Assembly (NCBI RefSeq): GCF_030272615.1
Contig: NC_081407.1
Coordinates: 379,400,179 to 379,464,178 of the forward strand
Direction: 5' to 3'
From: Cryptomeria japonica
Taxonomy: Eukaryota > Streptophyta > Pinopsida > Cupressales > Cupressaceae
DNA: 64,000 bases
Shown here piece after piece: positions 59,886 through 64,000 of this stretch (positions within the stretch are counted from its first letter, which is position 1; every line of letters starts with the position of its first letter). The notes under the pieces are model-generated. The model was not told the origin of the DNA. It ran no database searches and saw only the letters and a program-made list of their open reading frames with translations. The position numbers and the translations under genes are program-made.

Positions 59886-62800
59886 TGGCGCCGTTGCCGG
59901 GGATGGCGTCTAGCTAGGAGTTTATCAGAAGTCGTTTTTGGCATTAGTTTAGCTTGTTAGTAAAATTTCTTAGATTTTTTAAGCCGCTATTCATTATATT
60001 GCATGCATAGAAGAAGAAGAGATGCACTGGGAAGGTTCATCCCTGAAAATCTGTTTATTGAACTACCATTTGACCTAGCTGACAACGAACCTGAGGAAAA
60101 TCCATTTGCTATGTTATTCCAGCAACCAAACATGGCAAATAATCAACCCAATAATCCGCCTCCTACATTTGAGTTTCCTATTGTTCTCCAGGGAGATACT
60201 GACAATCTTAAAAACATTCCCTCTTCTTTGCTTCCAAAGTTTTATGGCCTGGTCACAGAGGACTCAGAAACCTTTCTATTTGAATTTGATGTCCTCTGTC
60301 GCAATTATGACTACAACACAGACGCTCATAAATTGAAGTTATTCCCTTCCAGCTTGAAGGAAGGAGCTCTCAGATGGTTCATGAGTCTGGGAAGAGGTGT
60401 AGTTGATAGTTGGGAGGTCATGCAAACAAAATTCCTTGAAAAGTATAAGGAATATTGTAAGAGCGCCAGCAAGGGTGATGATATATTCCGAATTCAGCAG
60501 AAGGAGGATGAAAGTCTGGAAGATTACATTTCCAGATTCTTGTTTGCACTACAGAGGAACTCAAACCATACTCTCAACGAGGACTCTCAGAAACTGTTGT
60601 TTCTAAAGGGAATCAGTGATGCTTGTATAGATGCCCTGGACTTGATAGGAGAAGGTGATATAACCCAGGTGCCTTGGGATGATATAAAGAAAATATGTCT
60701 TAACTACTCTCGAACAATAGTTAAGAAAGGTAGAGGTCATCATGCTACAATAGGGAAGTCTTCTTCTGGTGGAGTTTCCCGAATAGAGATAACAAATTTG
60801 CTATCTGACTTCAAGCAAGACATCATTAATAATATGGCTATGCAACTGGACACTATGCAAGCTCGAAAGAAACATGAGGAGGCTAATGCAGTTTTGGCCA
60901 AGTTTTGTCCATACTGCAAACAAAAGAAGCGTGACTGCAGATGCAAAATGGTGGCTAATTTGGAAGCTAAACAACTACCTACTGACTTTAAGCCAGTAAA
61001 AGGAGATGATGATCACGTGTTCTTTGTTGCACAAAGGAGACCATGGGCCCAAAGACAAGGTATGCCTCAAGACCCTTTAACTTTTGGTAATTCTTATTCT
61101 AGATATAATAATCAATGGCAACATGCATATGGACCACCACCATCCTGGAACCCACCTCAACCAAATTGGCCTAATTATCAGAACCAGCAATGGCAACCCC
61201 CTCAAGGAGGATGGCAGCAGCCACAGGGGCAATGGACCCCACCTTCAAGAAATTGGCAGCAAAATTCCCAATGGCGAGACCCTCAACAATGGCAAAACCA
61301 ATCCTCTAGATTCCTGCAGCTTCCACAACCGCAACCACAAGCCCTTATGCCACCTCCTGCAGTAACTGCCACAAATCCTGGACCCCCGAAACAAACGCCT
61401 ATGCCTGCCCAGCCAATGCCCAATCCCAATAATAAACCTCAGTAACCTGCGTATCTTGCCGAAGCCAACCAATATCAAGCTTATGCCTTAAACATTAATG
61501 ACATCCATTTGAGGTCTGGAACTACTTTACCTGCTCCAAAACTGCCTCGAATTACTGAAATATCAGATCCTCCCCATGAAGAACCTACTACACCTGTTGT
61601 TCCTACTGAGCACATGTCAATAACAGATACCGTTCCTAAGGAGCCTATTCTGCAAAATCAAGATAACCCACCTTTTCCTCAGAGGTTGCAAAGTACTGCA
61701 TATAAACCCATGGAACAACCCACTTTTGACATTATGGATCAGCTAAAAAATATGCAGATTCAAATTCTTTTATTTCAGGCTATTAAAGATATTCCTATTT
61801 TTGGAAAAGTTATTAAAGAAGCCTATTTAAAGAAGCCTGGACGAAAGAAAAAGGACCCTCAAACAATTCATGTCTTAGGAAAATTGGCTGATATAATGTT
61901 GGGAAATGTAGTTATGCCAAAGTATATTGACCCTGGAAGTCCTGTAGTGCAGATAAATGTAAATGGCCAAGTTGTAAAAAATGTTTTGATTGATTTAGGT
62001 GCTACCATTAATGTCATGACAAAGCATACTATGGACTCCCTGAACATTTCAAATATTAGGTCTACACCCACAGTCCTGCAGCTTGCAGACAGTTCCATAG
62101 TTAAGCCTAATGGGATTGTAGAAGATGTAATTGTCATTCTTGAATCTTGGGAGTATCCTGCTGATTTCACAATATTATCAGTTAAGGCAACTTTAGGAGG
62201 GTATCCAGTTATTCTTGGTAGACCATGGTTAGCAACTGTCAATGCTTTCATAGGATGCTGTTTTGGAGATATGACCATTTCTGATGGGCAGTCCACAAAG
62301 AAATTGGCTCTGTATCCTCTTGCTAGACCTCAGCCAGATTTGTCCCAACCTGTTTGGCCAGATGTGGGGGAGGAAATTGAAGAAACCAATTCCTTGGCTC
62401 AATTAATGATGATTCAAAATGACCTATTCTCACAACTTCAGAGTGAAGATGCCTTATTGTTTCAAATTCTACAAAACAACTTTGATAAAAGTGGTTCATC
62501 TGAACCAAATGATACTCATTTACAATATTTCCTGCAGCAACCAGATTTTAAAAATTCACTGCCTAAACTTCTAGCGATTTTTCATAATTTGCTTCCACAA
62601 GAGATACAAAAATTACCTGTAGACTCTATGAGTGATCTCACGGAGCAGATATAATTGTCTCAAGGTCATTGTTTGAATATCAATAATAAGCTGTCACAGT
62701 CTCAACAGGATGATCTATTAAAAATGCTACAAGAACAACATAAAGCTTTTGCATGGGAATATGGGGACATGCAAAGAATAGATCCTCGAGTTTGTACTCA

Positions 62801-64000
62801 TAGGATATATATCAAAGAAGATTGTTCACCAATTAGACAACCTCAAAGAAGAGTAAATCTAACACTTAGGAAAATAGTTAAAAGTGAACTTCAAAAATTG
62901 CTTGATACTGGCTTTATTTATCCAATCTCTGATAGTCAATGGGTTTCTCCCTTAGTCATTGTTCCCAAGAAAGGTGGAAAATGGAGAGTATGTGTAGATT
63001 ACAGAGAATTGAACAATGCTACTAAAAAAGATCACTTTCCACTACCTTTTGTAGATCAAGTACTAGACTCACTGTCTGGCAAAAAATATTTTTCCTTTTT
63101 AGATGGTTACAATGGATACAATCAGATAAAAATAGCCCCTGAAGATCAAGATAAGACCACTTTTACCTGTCCATGGGGAACATTTGCTTATTCGGTCTTG
63201 CCTTTTGGCTTATGCAATGCGCCAGCAACATTTCAAAGAGCAGTAATTAGTATCTTTGCTGATATATCTCATAAATGTATGGAGATTTACATGGATGATT
63301 TCACTACCTATGGAGTCACATTTGAAGAAGCACTGCTAAATTTAGAAAAAGTATTGAAAAGATGTAGAGAGCAAAATTTGTCTCTAAACAGTGAGAAGTG
63401 TTTTCTAATGATGGAAGAAGGTATTGTTCTAGGTCATTATGTTTCAAAAAATGGAATTCAGGTTGACCCTGCTAAAATTGAAGTAATTCAGAATTTACAA
63501 ACTCCTGCAAAACAAAAAGATGTCAGAAGTTTTCTTGGTCATGCAGGGTATTATAGAAGGTTTATAAAAGACTTCAGTAAAATTGCTAGTCCACTTTATG
63601 CTTTGTTAATAAAGGATTCCCAATCTGAGTGGACAGAAGCCTGTGAAAAATCCTTCCTACAATTAAAGGACTTGCTTACTAAAGCCCCTGTTCTTCAAGG
63701 TCCAAAATGGAATTTGCCTTTTCACATACATGCTGATGCTTCTGACTTTGGCATAGGAGCAGTTCTAAATCAAAAAGAAAATTCAGTTGAACATGCTATT
63801 TACTTTATCAGCAAGAACCTTCAAGGTCCTGAGCTCAACTATACTGTCACAGAAAAGGAGTTACTTGCAGTAGTGTATGCTTTGAATAAATTTAGACATT
63901 ATGTTACAGGTTATCTGATATTCGTCCATACTGACCATGCAGCAATCAAATATCTGATGAACAAACTTGCCATTTCTGGTAGGTTGGCATGTTGGCTCCT
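59886..64000 (+). mobile_element. Athila-like Ty3/gypsy LTR retrotransposon, gag-pol part (runs off window)
   Basis: The primer-binding site TGGCGCCGTTGCCGGGGA (59886-59903) complements tRNA-Asp. Parts in order: gag (about 60.0-61.4 kb; capsid-like region, a Cys-rich FCPYCKQKKRDCRC segment and a Gln/Pro/Trp-rich tail), aspartic protease (about 61.9-62.3 kb, DLGAT active-site form), reverse transcriptase (about 62.7-63.4 kb, YMDD and FLDGYNGYNQI) and RNase H (about 63.7 kb to the end). The DLGA and FxLDGYxGYNQI forms fit the Athila/Tat branch. gag and pol lie in one frame. The visible part looks nearly whole with about two interruptions, so the copy is defective but fairly young. Integrase and the 3' LTR lie beyond the window. 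The 5' LTR should end near 59881 (ACCATCA), but its start was not resolved. Confidence 0.92.

Overview
The window looks like nuclear DNA from a seed plant with a large, repeat-rich genome. A gymnosperm is the best guess, but this is inferred from repeat content and not proven. Evidence for a plant: intronless G-type lectin (S-domain) receptor-like kinases, L1-type LINEs with a plant zf-RVT plus RNase H tail, an Athila-like Ty3 element primed by tRNA-Asp, a Ty1/copia remnant and a cytochrome P450 fragment. There are no operons or prokaryotic signals. Most of the window is AT-rich transposon sediment.

Layout. 1-3.4 kb: a dispersed repeat, a ~360-bp satellite of seven units and a short minisatellite. 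3.7-5.9 kb: a decayed six-exon minus-strand gene of unknown function with a near-perfect 75-bp-arm foldback upstream of its start. 6.1-11.0 kb: about 4.9 kb of degenerate, strand-asymmetric TTAGGG-like repeat. 11-14 kb: AT-rich spacer with small repeats. 14.0-18.2 kb: LINE 1 (plus). 19.7-20.9 kb: a terminal-inverted-repeat element with a 4-bp target duplication. 22.7 kb: a tRNA-derived SINE. 23.6-25.1 kb: an inverted copy of the window-start repeat plus a ~145-bp array split by a MITE-like insertion. 26.4-28 kb: a Ty3 gag fossil. 29.8-35.3 kb: LINE A (minus, exact 12-bp target duplication). 37.9-40.3 kb: receptor-kinase pseudogene 1. 41.8-46.9 kb: LINE B (minus, exact 13-bp target duplication) carrying a nested copia fossil. 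47.2-48.3 kb: second copy of the TIR element. 48.3-49.4 kb: a receptor-kinase fragment with a dead kinase domain. 52.2-54.6 kb: the one intact gene, an 810-residue receptor-like kinase, followed upstream by a ~390-bp tandem duplication of its promoter and signal-peptide region. 56.2-56.7 kb: a P450 5' fragment. 59.9-64 kb: a nearly whole Athila-like Ty3 element running off the window.

How it fits together. The host content is essentially one receptor-kinase family: one intact gene, one recent full-length pseudogene, one truncated pseudogene and a ~150-bp 5' relic at 25.3 kb. This is a local tandem family expanded and then broken up by transposons. The most unusual signal is in LINEs A and B. 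In both, the segment bounded by target duplications holds a second large ORF (a conserved N-terminal domain plus a C-terminal coiled coil) downstream of the RNase H domain, not upstream of the endonuclease where LINE ORF1 normally lies. The TIR element family with 4-bp duplications and the signal-peptide-only upstream ORF of the intact kinase are the next most interesting.
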